From NCBI RefSeq assembly GCF_014204915.1, contig NZ_JACHMH010000001.1, positions 8,519,501 to 8,583,500 of the forward strand: a DNA stretch of 64,000 nucleotides, read 5' to 3'. Positions 43,251 through 51,722 of this stretch are shown here, piece by piece. The DNA is from Crossiella cryophila. GTDB lineage: Bacteria > Actinomycetota > Actinomycetes > Mycobacteriales > Pseudonocardiaceae. Numbering within the stretch: position 1 is the first letter of the stretch; each line of letters opens with the position of its first letter. The position numbers and the translations under genes are program-made. Under the pieces are notes generated by a model, which made no database searches, was not told where the DNA came from, and saw only the letters and a program-made list of their open reading frames with translations.

Positions 43251-43748
43251 ATGTCGTTGACCGATGTCATCGAGGCCACCCGGAGCGCGGTCGCCGAGGA
43301 TCCGTACCACGCGGGCGCGGTCTTCGACGCGCACTGCGCGGTGGTGGCCGGCACCGACACCAGGGTTCGGGTGCGCATCCGCGGGCACGAGCAGACCGCG
43401 GACGAGACGGTGGCCCGCGGCGGCGCGGACACCGGGCCGAACCCGGTGGAGTACGCGCTGGCCGCGCTGGGCTCCTGCCAGGTGGTCACCTACCAGTTCT
43501 GGGCGGCGAAACTGCGGCTGCGGCTGAGTTCGGTGTCGGTGGAGGTGACCGGCGAGCTGGACCGGCGCGGGTTCTTCGGGCTCACCGAGCACACCAGGCC
43601 CGGGTACACCGGCATCACGGTGCGGGTGCGGCTGGACGGACCGGAGACCAGGGAGCGCTACGAGGAGCTGCGGCGCGAGGTCGACCGGCACTGTCCGGTG
43701 CTCGACCTGTTCCGCGCGGAGACCCCGGTGGGCACCGAGCTGCGCTGA
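43251..43748 (+). CDS. OsmC/Ohr-family peroxidase-like protein
   Basis: A 165-residue protein of the OsmC fold. The two conserved thiols are seen: Cys in ALGSCQVVTYQ (about 76) and Cys in VDRHCPVLDLF (about 148), the pair that reduces organic hydroperoxides in this family. GGADTGPNPVEYALAALGSC is the signature. AGGAG before ATG 43251. Divergent from the metYX leader. The YhfA/OsmC-like branch sometimes acts on other substrates, so the peroxide specificity is inference. Confidence 0.88.
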   Translation: MSLTDVIEATRSAVAEDPYHAGAVFDAHCAVVAGTDTRVRVRIRGHEQTADETVARGGADTGPNPVEYALAALGSCQVVTYQFWAAKLRLRLSSVSVEVTGELDRRGFFGLTEHTRPGYTGITVRVRLDGPETRERYEELRREVDRHCPVLDLFRAETPVGTELR

Positions 43749-43765
43749 GCCCGGAAAATGCCCGC

Positions 43766-45034
43766 ATGGAACTGACCAAGCTGGACGCCGACGAGCTGCC
43801 CGCCCCCCTGGCCGACCTGCGCAAGGCCTACGACGAGCTGAAGGCGCAGAACCTGTCCCTGGACCTGACCCGGGGCAAGCCCGCTGCCGAACAGCTCGAC
43901 CTGTCCAACGAGCTGCTGTGCCTGCCGGGCAAGGACGTTTTCAAGGCGGGCGGCACGGACACCCGCAACTACGGTGGCCTCGCCGGCCTGCCGGAACTGC
44001 GCGAGATCTTCAGCGGCCCGCTGGGCGTGCCGGTGCCGCAGTTGCTGGCACTGGGCAACTCCAGCCTCGCGGTGATGCACGAGACCATTGTCTTCGCGCT
44101 GCTCAAGGGCCCGGTCGACGGCGAGCCGTGGGTGGGGCAGCAGATCAAGTTCCTGTGTCCGGTGCCCGGTTACGACCGGCACTTCTCGCTGTTGAAGCAG
44201 TTCGGCATCGAGGCGGTGCCGGTGCCGCTGCACGAGGACGGCCCGGACATGGACGTGGTCGAGCGGCTGGTCGCCGAGGACGCCTCGATCAAGGGCATCT
44301 GGTGCGTGCCCAAGTACGCCAACCCCACCGGCGCGGTCTACTCCGAGGACACCGTCCGCCGGCTGGCCTCGATGCCCACCGCGGCCAAGGACTTCCGGCT
44401 GTTCTGGGACAACGCCTACGCGCTGCACCACCTCACCGAGGACGCGGTGGAGATCGCCAACGTGCTCGAACTGGCGACCGCGGCGGGAAACCCCAACCGC
44501 CCCTTCGTCTTCGCCTCCTCCTCCAAGATCACCCACGCCGGTTCGGGGGTGGCCTTCTTCGGCGGTTCACCGGAGAACGTGGCCTGGCTGACCAAGAACC
44601 AGAGCTTCGGCACCATCGGCCCGGACAAGGTCAACCACCTCCGGCACGTGGCCTTCCTCAAGGACACCGAGGGCCTGCTCGCGCACATGGACAAGCAGCG
44701 CGCGGTGATCGCCCCGAAGTTCGAGATGGTGCTGTACATGCTGGAGAAGCGCCTGGGCGGCACCGGCGTCGCGCAGTGGAGCAAGCCCAAGGGCGGCTAC
44801 TTCATCAGCCTGGACGTGCTGGAGGGCACCGCCAAGCGCGTGGTGCAGCTGGCCAAGGAGGCCGGGATCGTGCTGACCCCGGCCGGCGCGACCTTCCCGC
44901 ACGGTGACGACCCGCGCGACCGCAACATCCGGCTGGCGCCGACCTTCCCGGACATCCGCGAGGTCGCACTGGCCACCGAGGGCGTGGTGACCTGCGTGCT
45001 GCTGGCCGCGGTGGAGAAGCTCAGCGGCAACTGA
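43766..45034 (+). CDS. Class I aminotransferase, subgroup Ic (aspartate/alanine-type)
   Basis: A 422-residue PLP aminotransferase of the Asp_aminotransf (PF12897-like) branch typical of actinobacteria. It shows SLDLTRGKPAAEQLDLS, TRNYGGLAGLPELREIF, a PLP-binding Asn/Asp region (YANPTGAVYSEDT; FWDNAYALHHL) and the Schiff-base Lys in ASSSKITHAGSG (about residue 254). A C-terminal Arg in NIRLAPTFP would bind the substrate carboxylate. It follows OsmC by 17 bases. It probably interconverts aspartate and oxaloacetate; the exact substrate is inferred from the subgroup. Confidence 0.9.
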   Translation: MELTKLDADELPAPLADLRKAYDELKAQNLSLDLTRGKPAAEQLDLSNELLCLPGKDVFKAGGTDTRNYGGLAGLPELREIFSGPLGVPVPQLLALGNSSLAVMHETIVFALLKGPVDGEPWVGQQIKFLCPVPGYDRHFSLLKQFGIEAVPVPLHEDGPDMDVVERLVAEDASIKGIWCVPKYANPTGAVYSEDTVRRLASMPTAAKDFRLFWDNAYALHHLTEDAVEIANVLELATAAGNPNRPFVFASSSKITHAGSGVAFFGGSPENVAWLTKNQSFGTIGPDKVNHLRHVAFLKDTEGLLAHMDKQRAVIAPKFEMVLYMLEKRLGGTGVAQWSKPKGGYFISLDVLEGTAKRVVQLAKEAGIVLTPAGATFPHGDDPRDRNIRLAPTFPDIREVALATEGVVTCVLLAAVEKLSGN

Positions 45035-45047
45035 AGCCGCCGGGCCC

Positions 45048-45075
45048 GGCCCGGCCGGTGATCATCGGCCGGGCC
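45048..45075. terminator. GC-rich hairpin after the aminotransferase gene
   Basis: GGCCCGGCCG (45048-45057) pairs perfectly with CGGCCGGGCC (45066-45075) across GTGATCAT. It stands 14 bases after the stop and has no U-tract, which is normal for actinobacterial terminators. Confidence 0.7.
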
Positions 45076-45130
45076 CACCCAGCCCCCTGGCGTCCGGCGG
45101 GGCCGGGTGGGGCGCATTAGCCTTGGCCGC

Positions 45131-45796
45131 ATGCGAGTCGTCATCGCCGGAGGCCACGGCCAGATCGCCCTCAAGCTCGAAGCACTGCTCTCCGCCCGCG
45201 GGGACAGCGCGGCGGGCCTCATCCGCAATCCCGAGCACGCCGCCGACCTGCGTGCCATCGGCGCCGAACCGGTCGAGCTGGACCTGGAATCGGCCACCGT
45301 GGCCCAGGTGGTGGCCGCGCTGGCCGGGGCGGACGCGGTGGTGTTCGCGGCGGGCGCAGGCGGCAAGGCGGCCTCGGATGGCAGTGACCGCAAGGACAAC
45401 GTGGATCGCGGGGCGGCGGCGTTGCTGGCCGACGCGGCCGAGCGGGCCGGGGTGCGCCGGTACCTGATGATCTCCTCCTACGGCGCGGACGTGGCGCCGA
45501 GGGACGGGTACAGCGAGAGCTTCGCCGCCTACCTGCGGGCCAAGGGCGAGGCGGACGCGGACCTGAGCCGCCGGGACCTGGACTGGACCATCCTGCGGCC
45601 GGTCACGCTGACCAACGACGAACCGGCCGGGGTGGTCACCCTGGCGGAGCGGGTCGAGCCGACCAAGATCCCGCGCGCCGATGTGGCCGCGGTGCTGCTC
45701 GCGCTGCTGGACACCCCCGGCACCGCCCGGCTGACCATCGAGCTGACCGGTGGCGGCACCCCGGTCGCCGAGGCCGTGGCCAAGATCGCCCAGTAG
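45131..45796 (+). CDS. NAD(P)-binding protein, atypical SDR (YwnB/HSCARG-like)
   Basis: A 221-residue Rossmann protein. The N-terminal motif MRVVIAGGHGQIALKLEALL (GxxGxxG variant GGHGQIA) binds NAD(P); RYLMISSYGAD and WTILRPVTLTND are typical of the NAD(P)H-binding (PF13460) group. No YxxxK catalytic pair is evident, so it may be a redox sensor or flavin reductase-like protein. ATG 45131 is the natural start. Function otherwise unknown. Confidence 0.87.
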   Translation: MRVVIAGGHGQIALKLEALLSARGDSAAGLIRNPEHAADLRAIGAEPVELDLESATVAQVVAALAGADAVVFAAGAGGKAASDGSDRKDNVDRGAAALLADAAERAGVRRYLMISSYGADVAPRDGYSESFAAYLRAKGEADADLSRRDLDWTILRPVTLTNDEPAGVVTLAERVEPTKIPRADVAAVLLALLDTPGTARLTIELTGGGTPVAEAVAKIAQ

Positions 45797-45802
45797 TACG
45801 CG

Positions 45803-45839
45803 TGCCCGTCATATATCGCACTCCGATATATGACGGGCA
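45803..45839. repeat. Perfect 16-bp inverted repeat with ATATAT core
   Basis: TGCCCGTCATATATCG (45803-45818) and its exact complement (45824-45839) flank a five-base loop CACTC. It starts six bases after the stop of the NAD(P)-binding gene and about 95 bases before the sigma-factor start. It could be a terminator or the operator of a dimeric regulator. The CGATATATGAC half is identical to a site inside the sugar-binding-protein gene (37690-37700). Confidence 0.75.
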
Positions 45840-45932
45840 TGACTTCGCTCGCAGTCCCGCATGTTCGCGTCATGAACCCGAGGGACCAGGGTCACCCACT
45901 CAGCCGGACCCTGCCCCATTCGGAGGACGAGC

Positions 45933-47642
45933 ATGTCGGAGACACCCCCAGGAACCGAGGTGCCCAGCGACGCTGAGCTGATCACCAAGGTGCGCGCCGG
46001 TGTCACCGAGAGCTACGGCGAGCTGTACCGGCGGCACGTCGGTTCGGCCACCGCATTCGCCCGCCAGCTGGCCAATGCCACCGCCGAGGCCGACGACCTG
46101 GTCGCGGAGGCGTTCACCAAGGTCCTGGACGCGTTGCGGGCCGGCAAGGGCCCGGAACTGGCCTTCCGCTCCTACCTGCTGACCACCCTGCGCAACGTGG
46201 CCTACGAACGCCACCGCCGGGCCAAGCCGGTCACCCTGAGCAACGACCTGGGCGAGGTCCCGGACCAGGTGGAGACCCAGGCCAGCGTGTTCGAGGACAT
46301 CGAGCGTTCGCTGGCCGCCAAGGCCTTCCAACGTCTGCCGGAACGCTGGCAGGCGGTGCTTTGGTATACCGAGATCGAGGGACACGCCCCAGCCGAGGTC
46401 GCCCCCCTGCTCGGCCTCAACCCCAACGGCGTCTCCGCCCTGGCCTACCGCGCCCGCGAGGGCCTGCGCCAGGCCTACCTCCAGGTCCACCTCGCCGACA
46501 CCGAGAACAGCCGCTGCCGCGCCACGGTGGAACGCCTGGGCGCGTGGACCCGCAGCCGGTTGTCCAAGCGCGAGGCGGCGCAGGTCGAGGCGCACCTGGA
46601 CACGTGCGAGCAGTGCCGGGCATTGGCGGCGGAGCTGGTTGACCTCAACGGGGCGTTGCGGGCGGCGGCGGGACCGTTGGTGCTGGGGGTCGGGGCGGCG
46701 GGGTATCTGGCCAGTGCGGCCAGCGATGGCGGGATCGGGGTGGCGGGGGCCGGACTCGGTGGCGCGGCGGGAACTGGGGGCGCGGGAAGCGTTGGTGGGA
46801 CTGGCGGTGCGGCGGGCGGCGGCTCGGCGAGCGCCGGGGGCGCGGGCGGAGCCGCGGGTGCTGGCGGGACCGGCGACGCGGGCGCGGGTGGCGCTGGCGG
46901 AGCGAGTGCGGGCGGAGCTGGAGCGGGCGGAGCTGGCGGTGCGGGTGCTGGCAGCGCGGGTGGTGTGCTGGGGCAGTCGTGGGCGGCGCTGGTCGCGGTG
47001 GCGGCCGGAGTCGGCGCGGTGACCATGGCACTGGCAGCCCAGCCCACCGAGGCCGCCCAACCACGTGTCCAGGCCCCCGCCCTCGCCCCGGCCACCGCCA
47101 CGCCGGAGCACCCCTCGACCGCCACCCCACCCCCACCCGCCACCACCCAGCCGGGCAGCACTCCCCCGGCCCCCACTCCCTCGGCCACCACCACGAACCG
47201 GCCACCCGGCCCGACCCCACCGCGAACCCCGGGCACTTCCCCCGGCACCACTCCTCCCCCGACCACCACCCCACCTCCCCCCGCCCCGGCGCGACTGACC
47301 GCGAGCGCCACGGCCGACCGGACGCATCCCGGTGGCACCACTGGATACGCGCTGACCGTGCGCAACGACGGCGCCGCCGCCACCGGGCCGGTGCGGGTGC
47401 GGTTGTCGTTGCCGGAGGGCGTGTTCGCGCGTGGTGGCGGCGGTAGCCGGTGCACCCAGGACGGGCGGGTGGCGGAGTGTTTCCTGACCGATTCACTCGC
47501 GGCGGGCGCCCAGTCGACGGTGCGGATCTCCTTGCACGTCAGCGTGTTCAGCGCGGGTGGGCCGGTGTCCGGGACGGTGTACTCGGGGCCGCTGAGCGCT
47601 CCGGTCGGGGCGGTGCGGGTGGACGCCCGGCGCTGGTTCTGA
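45933..47642 (+). CDS. Membrane-tethered ECF sigma factor with fused zinc-finger and extracellular domain
   Basis: A 569-residue fusion. Residues about 15-90 are sigma region 2 (ESYGELYRRHVGSATAFARQLA; AEDDLVAEAFTKVL-like), and about 120-180 region 4 (RLPERWQAVLWYTEIEGHAPAEVAPLLGL). Next is a zf-HC2-like anti-sigma motif with HLDTCEQC (about 220), then a Gly/Ala-rich stretch, one TM (about 346-370, SWAALVAVAAGVGAVTMALA), a Pro/Thr linker, and a C-terminal DUF11/CARDB-like beta domain (ATADRTHPGGTTGYALTVRNDGAAA). This resembles known actinobacterial ECF groups carrying their own zinc finger and surface domain. GGAGGACGAGC precedes ATG 45933. A chitinase gene follows at 47795. Confidence 0.9.
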   Translation: MSETPPGTEVPSDAELITKVRAGVTESYGELYRRHVGSATAFARQLANATAEADDLVAEAFTKVLDALRAGKGPELAFRSYLLTTLRNVAYERHRRAKPVTLSNDLGEVPDQVETQASVFEDIERSLAAKAFQRLPERWQAVLWYTEIEGHAPAEVAPLLGLNPNGVSALAYRAREGLRQAYLQVHLADTENSRCRATVERLGAWTRSRLSKREAAQVEAHLDTCEQCRALAAELVDLNGALRAAAGPLVLGVGAAGYLASAASDGGIGVAGAGLGGAAGTGGAGSVGGTGGAAGGGSASAGGAGGAAGAGGTGDAGAGGAGGASAGGAGAGGAGGAGAGSAGGVLGQSWAALVAVAAGVGAVTMALAAQPTEAAQPRVQAPALAPATATPEHPSTATPPPPATTQPGSTPPAPTPSATTTNRPPGPTPPRTPGTSPGTTPPPTTTPPPPAPARLTASATADRTHPGGTTGYALTVRNDGAAATGPVRVRLSLPEGVFARGGGGSRCTQDGRVAECFLTDSLAAGAQSTVRISLHVSVFSAGGPVSGTVYSGPLSAPVGAVRVDARRWF

Positions 47643-47655
47643 ACCGCGTTCCCCG

Positions 47656-47700
47656 AATGGTCTAGACCCATTGACGTGGTGCGGCCAATCGCCCTAACTT
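47656..47700 (+). promoter_or_regulatory. Chitinase promoter with DasR (dre)-like site
   Basis: AATGGTCTAGACCCAT (47656-47671) matches the core GGTCTAGACC of the DasR responsive element (consensus ACTGGTCTAGACCACT). It abuts and partly overlaps a -35 like TTGACG (47671-47676); TAACTT (47695-47700) would be the -10 after an 18-base spacer. The chitinase ATG is about 95 bases on. DasR repression relieved by amino-sugar phosphates is the known logic in Streptomyces; here it is inferred. Confidence 0.8.
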
Positions 47701-47794
47701 CGGTGCAACGTCGGGAAAATTCCGATCCGCCGCTGGTTCTTCAGTTCTGCCGGAGTGCTCCGCCGAGCGCCCCGAATCCCTGTGAGGGAGAACC

Positions 47795-50092
47795 ATGCCC
47801 AGGATCAACTCCGCGCTGTCCCGGGGCCGCCGTGTCCTGGCCGCAGGCGCGACCCTGCTGCTCCTGCCCGTGCTCGGACTCACCGCCCTCGCCCCGTCCG
47901 CCAGCGCCGCGCCGGGCCTGACCGCGACCTTCTCCATCGCCGACATGGGGTCCTGGAAACAGGGCAAGTACATCGTCGGCAACCCGACCACCGCGGCGAT
48001 CACCGGATGGAAGATCGAGTTCGATCTGCCTGCCGGCACCACGTTGAGCAACACCTGGTACGGCAAGTCCACCGTGTCCGGCAACCACGTCACCGTCGAG
48101 AACGAGCACTACAACGCCAGGGTCAACGGCGGGGCCAACACCGAGCCGTACAGCCCGATGTTCCAGCTCACCGGGACCGGGGTGCCGGCGAACTGCCGGA
48201 TCAACGGCAACAAGTGCGACGGCGCGGCCGATCGCGGTCCGGAGGCGCCGACGAACCCGCGCGGCACCGGCAAGACCACCAAGACCGCGACGCTGGCCTG
48301 GAACGCCGCGGTGGCCGGGGACTTCCCGGTGGCGGGCTATGAGATCGCAGGCGGACCGGCACTGGTGTCGGTGACCGGGACCTCGGGCACGGTGGCCGGA
48401 CTGACCCCGAACACCGACTACACCTTCACCGTCAAGGCCCGCGACACCAGGGGCAACCTCTCCCCCGCCAGCGCCGCGGTGACCGTGCGCACCAACAATC
48501 CCGGCGACGACACCCAGCCGCCGACCGTGCCCGGCAACCTTCGCAGCACCGGCAAGACCTCGACCAGTGTCGCGCTGGCCTGGAACGCCTCCACCGACAA
48601 CTCGGGTATCGCGAACTACGACATATATCGCGACGGTGTATATGCCGCGACCGTGAGCGGGACTTCGTCCACTGTGGACGGTCTGTCGCCGAGCACCGCG
48701 TACCGGTTCACCGTGCGGGCGCGGGACAACTACGACAACCTGTCCGCGGCCAGCGCCGAGGTCGCGGTGACCACCGACGACCTGGTCGGCGGCGGCAACT
48801 ACGCCAGGGTCGGCTACTTCGTGCAGTGGGGCATCTACGGTCGCCAGTACTTCGTGCGCAACCTGGACACCACCGGCGCGGCGGCCAAGCTGACCCACAT
48901 CAACTACGCCTTCGCCAACATCGACCCGGTCAACCTGACCTGCCTGCAGGGCGTCACCAAGGGCACCAGCGCCAACCCGCAGGACCCCAACCAGGGTGAC
49001 GGGGCAGGCGACGCCGAGGCCGACTACAGCAGGCCGTTCGCGGCCGCCCAGTCGGTCGACGGGGTGGCCGACACCGGCTGGGAACCGTTGCGCGGCAGCT
49101 ACAACCAGCTGCGCAAGCTCAAGGCCAAGCACCCGCACCTGAAGATCCTGATCTCACTGGGCGGCTGGACCTACTCGAAGTACTTCTCCGACGTGGCCGC
49201 GACCGACGCGGCCCGCAAGAAGTTCGTGACCAGCTGCCTGGACATCTACATCAAGGGCAACCTGCCCACCTACAACGGCGCCGGCGGCGTGGGTTCGGCC
49301 GCCGGCATCTTCGACGGCATCGACCTGGACTGGGAGTGGCCGGGCGCGGAAGGCCACGCGGGCAACCACATCAGCCCGAACGACAAGCGCAACAACACCC
49401 TGCTGGTCGCGGAGTTCCGCAGGCAGCTGGACGCGCTTGGCCAGCAGAACAAGAAGCAGTACCAGCTCACCGCGTTCACCCCGGCCGACCCGGCCAAGGT
49501 CGACGCGGGCTGGGAGATCTCCGGCCCCGACCACGTCTTCAAGTACCTCGACATGGCCAACGTGCAGGGCTACGACTTCCACGGGGCGGGCAGCGACAAC
49601 TCCTGGGAGCCCAAGCGGGCCGGGCACCAGGGCAACCTCTACACCGACGCCGAGGACCCGTACAACTTCCACTTCAGCGTGGAGAACGCGGTCAACCACT
49701 ACCTCAACGCCGGGGTGAACCCACGCAAGCTCACCATCGGCTTCGCCTACTACGGCCGCGGCTGGCAACAGGTGACCGACGGCGGCAAGAAGGGTGAGTG
49801 GCAGGCCGCGAACGGGGCCGCGCCGGGCCAGTTCGCCGAGGAGGCGGGCACCAGGGGCTACAGCAACCTGATCGCCAGCGTGCCGGGCATGACGATCTAC
49901 CACGACGAGCAGTCGGTGGCCACCTACGGCTACACCGGCAACAACGGCCAGTGGTGGAGCTTCGACGACGCCTGGTCGATCGGCAAGAAAACGGCCTGGC
50001 TGAAGAGCAAGAACCTGTTGGGCGCGATGGTGTGGGAGATGTCCGGGGACACCGGCAGCCTCACCACGGCGCTGGACAACGGGCTGCGTTAG
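47795..50092 (+). CDS. Secreted family-18 chitinase with CBM2-like and two FnIII domains
   Basis: A 765-residue exported endochitinase. Signal peptide 1-38 (SASA-A cleavage); a CBM2-like carbohydrate-binding domain (about 39-145, ITGWKIEFDLPAGTTLSNTWYGK); FnIII-1 (about 150-232) and FnIII-2 (about 240-328); and a GH18 barrel (about 334-765). The catalytic motif is FDGIDLDWEWPG (DxxDxDxE, general acid Glu near 513); ILISLGGWTYS and AMVWEMSGD are other GH18 marks. It should cleave beta-1,4-GlcNAc chains outside the cell. GGGAG precedes ATG 47795. The second FnIII has two ATATA words (48621-48646) with rare ATA and GTA codons. Confidence 0.96.
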   Translation: MPRINSALSRGRRVLAAGATLLLLPVLGLTALAPSASAAPGLTATFSIADMGSWKQGKYIVGNPTTAAITGWKIEFDLPAGTTLSNTWYGKSTVSGNHVTVENEHYNARVNGGANTEPYSPMFQLTGTGVPANCRINGNKCDGAADRGPEAPTNPRGTGKTTKTATLAWNAAVAGDFPVAGYEIAGGPALVSVTGTSGTVAGLTPNTDYTFTVKARDTRGNLSPASAAVTVRTNNPGDDTQPPTVPGNLRSTGKTSTSVALAWNASTDNSGIANYDIYRDGVYAATVSGTSSTVDGLSPSTAYRFTVRARDNYDNLSAASAEVAVTTDDLVGGGNYARVGYFVQWGIYGRQYFVRNLDTTGAAAKLTHINYAFANIDPVNLTCLQGVTKGTSANPQDPNQGDGAGDAEADYSRPFAAAQSVDGVADTGWEPLRGSYNQLRKLKAKHPHLKILISLGGWTYSKYFSDVAATDAARKKFVTSCLDIYIKGNLPTYNGAGGVGSAAGIFDGIDLDWEWPGAEGHAGNHISPNDKRNNTLLVAEFRRQLDALGQQNKKQYQLTAFTPADPAKVDAGWEISGPDHVFKYLDMANVQGYDFHGAGSDNSWEPKRAGHQGNLYTDAEDPYNFHFSVENAVNHYLNAGVNPRKLTIGFAYYGRGWQQVTDGGKKGEWQAANGAAPGQFAEEAGTRGYSNLIASVPGMTIYHDEQSVATYGYTGNNGQWWSFDDAWSIGKKTAWLKSKNLLGAMVWEMSGDTGSLTTALDNGLR

Positions 50093-50117
50093 CCGGCACG
50101 GCAGCACTGACAGCAAC

Positions 50118-50149
50118 GGCGGGGCGGGCCTGGGAAGGCTCGCCCCGCC
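50118..50149. terminator. Hairpin terminator between chitinase and glycosyltransferase genes
   Basis: GGCGGGGCGGGCC and GGCTCGCCCCGCC pair around TGGGAA, with one mismatch. It lies in the 111-base gap between two convergent genes and probably terminates the chitinase transcript, perhaps both. Confidence 0.75.
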
Positions 50150-50203
50150 GTGTGCGGAGAAGATCGGCGGCGCGGGGCAGCGGGTGCCCGCACCAGCGGC
50201 GCG

Positions 50204-51436
50204 TCAGGCCGCGCGGGCCGGGTCCGCCTGCACCGGTGACGGCGCGGCGGGTGTGCTGAGCCGCAGCGCGTACACGCACCCGGCCACGATGAACACCAGC
50301 GCCACGATCACGTAGCTGTTGCCGAGCAACTGCTCGCCCAGCGTCCACTTCAGCTCGCGGTCGGCCTCCTTGGGCACCAGCTGGTGCCCGCCGATGCCGA
50401 AGATCACCGCCACCGGCAGCCCGATCGCCAGCAACCGGATCCGGGCGTCAGCAGTCTGGGTGAACTTCACCACCAGGAGCACCACCACGGGCCCGATCCA
50501 CACCCAGTGGTGCGACCAGGACACCGGGGAGGCCAGCAGGCCGGCGGTGGCCACCAGCAGCAGGGCCAGCAGGTCCTGATCGGCCGCGCGCAGCCGGTAC
50601 ACCGCCAGCGCGGTCACCGCCACGATCACCGCGACCAGGGCCACCCACAGCACGGTGGAGTCCAGGCCGAGGCGGGAGATGACGCCGCGGACGGACTGGT
50701 TGGTGGCGTAGACCGGGGAGCCGATGCGGCCCGGGTCGGTCAGGGTCTGGAACCAGTACTGCATGGAGTTGCCTGGCGAGAGCAGGAAGCCCAGCGCGCC
50801 GAAGCCGAAGAAGGAGCCGACCGCGACGAACATCGGCTTCCACTGCAGCTTCACCAGGAAGAACAGCAGGAAGGCCAGTGGCGTGAGCTTGATCGCGGCG
50901 GCCAGGCCGATCATCATGCCGCGCGGCCACGGGGTCTTCTTCAGCAGGCAGTCGGCCGCGATCATGACCATCAGGATCAGGTTGACCTGGCCGAACATCA
51001 GCGTTTCGCGGATCGGCTCCAGCACCACGCAGACCAGGCCGACCGCCGAGGCGATGTACCAGGCCTTGCGGCGGTCCAGGCCGAGGCGCTGGCCGACCAT
51101 GGCGCCGGTGCCGAACAGCGCGAGCAGGCTGACCACCACGAACAGCACCGCGCTGACCCAGAACGGCAGCAGCCCCACCGGCGCGAACAGCACCGCGGCC
51201 AGCGGGGGGTAGGTGAAGGGCAGCGGGAAGTCCAGCGTGAACGGGCGCGGGAAGCTCGGCTCGTACAGGCTCAGCCCGTTCAGCCAGGTCAGGCCGCCCG
51301 CGCGGTAGACCTGCAGGTCGAGGTAGTAGAACGCCTTGCCGATGTTGAACAGCGTGATGACACCGAATCCCGCGGCCAGCATCAGGGCGACCACGACTGG
51401 CAGTCGCCAGGCGGGCGCGGCATTCGATGCTGACAT
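50204..51436 (-). CDS. GT87-family polyprenyl-phosphate-mannose-type glycosyltransferase
   Basis: A membrane glycosyltransferase of the DUF2029/PimE group, about 410 residues with ten or more TMs. The extracytoplasmic acidic motif YLDLQVYRAGG (about residue 40) is where the family's catalytic Asp resides. PFTYPPLAAVLFAPV and SHHWVWIGPVVVLLV are further family patterns. Members add alpha-mannose or related sugars to lipid or wall glycans outside the membrane. ATG 51436 follows AAGG; a GTG at 51460 would add eight residues. Convergent with the chitinase gene. Acceptor unknown. Confidence 0.87.
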   Translation of the reverse strand: MSASNAAPAWRLPVVVALMLAAGFGVITLFNIGKAFYYLDLQVYRAGGLTWLNGLSLYEPSFPRPFTLDFPLPFTYPPLAAVLFAPVGLLPFWVSAVLFVVVSLLALFGTGAMVGQRLGLDRRKAWYIASAVGLVCVVLEPIRETLMFGQVNLILMVMIAADCLLKKTPWPRGMMIGLAAAIKLTPLAFLLFFLVKLQWKPMFVAVGSFFGFGALGFLLSPGNSMQYWFQTLTDPGRIGSPVYATNQSVRGVISRLGLDSTVLWVALVAVIVAVTALAVYRLRAADQDLLALLLVATAGLLASPVSWSHHWVWIGPVVVLLVVKFTQTADARIRLLAIGLPVAVIFGIGGHQLVPKEADRELKWTLGEQLLGNSYVIVALVFIVAGCVYALRLSTPAAPSPVQADPARAA

Positions 51437-51460
51437 GTTGACCTTGGAGATGTCCCTCAC

Positions 51461-51694
51461 CCCGAACTTCTGGCGGCGCTGCTACTCCGGGCGAGGGTAC
51501 CCAACAGCGTTCTCACACCCGCGTCATGGGCGGCCCGGTGCGCCGTCACGTAGTTGTGACCGCGGGATCACCGCAGGTCATGGGACCCTGACAAGATGTG
51601 TGACTTTCCCACGAGGATCCGTGTACGGACTGTGATCTACCCACACACGGTTGGCCTAGGAAACTAGTTCTCCTCAGCTACGAAAGCGCACGTT
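51461..51694. other. Intergenic region without recognised genes
   Basis: About 230 bases between the divergent glycosyltransferase and antitoxin genes. It is somewhat AT-richer than average and must hold both promoters. The repeat GCGCACGTTTGCGCAC (51687-51702) at its right edge belongs to the antitoxin operator. No tRNA, no coding frame and no strong hairpin were found. Confidence 0.5.
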
Positions 51695-51722
51695 TGCGCA
51701 CAGATGAGCTACTCTGTGCGCA
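51695..51722. promoter_or_regulatory. Operator of the RES toxin-antitoxin operon
   Basis: A perfect 10-bp inverted repeat, TGCGCACAGA (51695-51704) and TCTGTGCGCA (51713-51722), with an eight-base spacer, ends at the A of the antitoxin ATG. A further GCGCAC stands just upstream (51687-51692). TACTCT (51710-51715) could be the -10 of a leaderless transcript starting at the ATG, so a bound antitoxin would block its own promoter. Confidence 0.75.
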
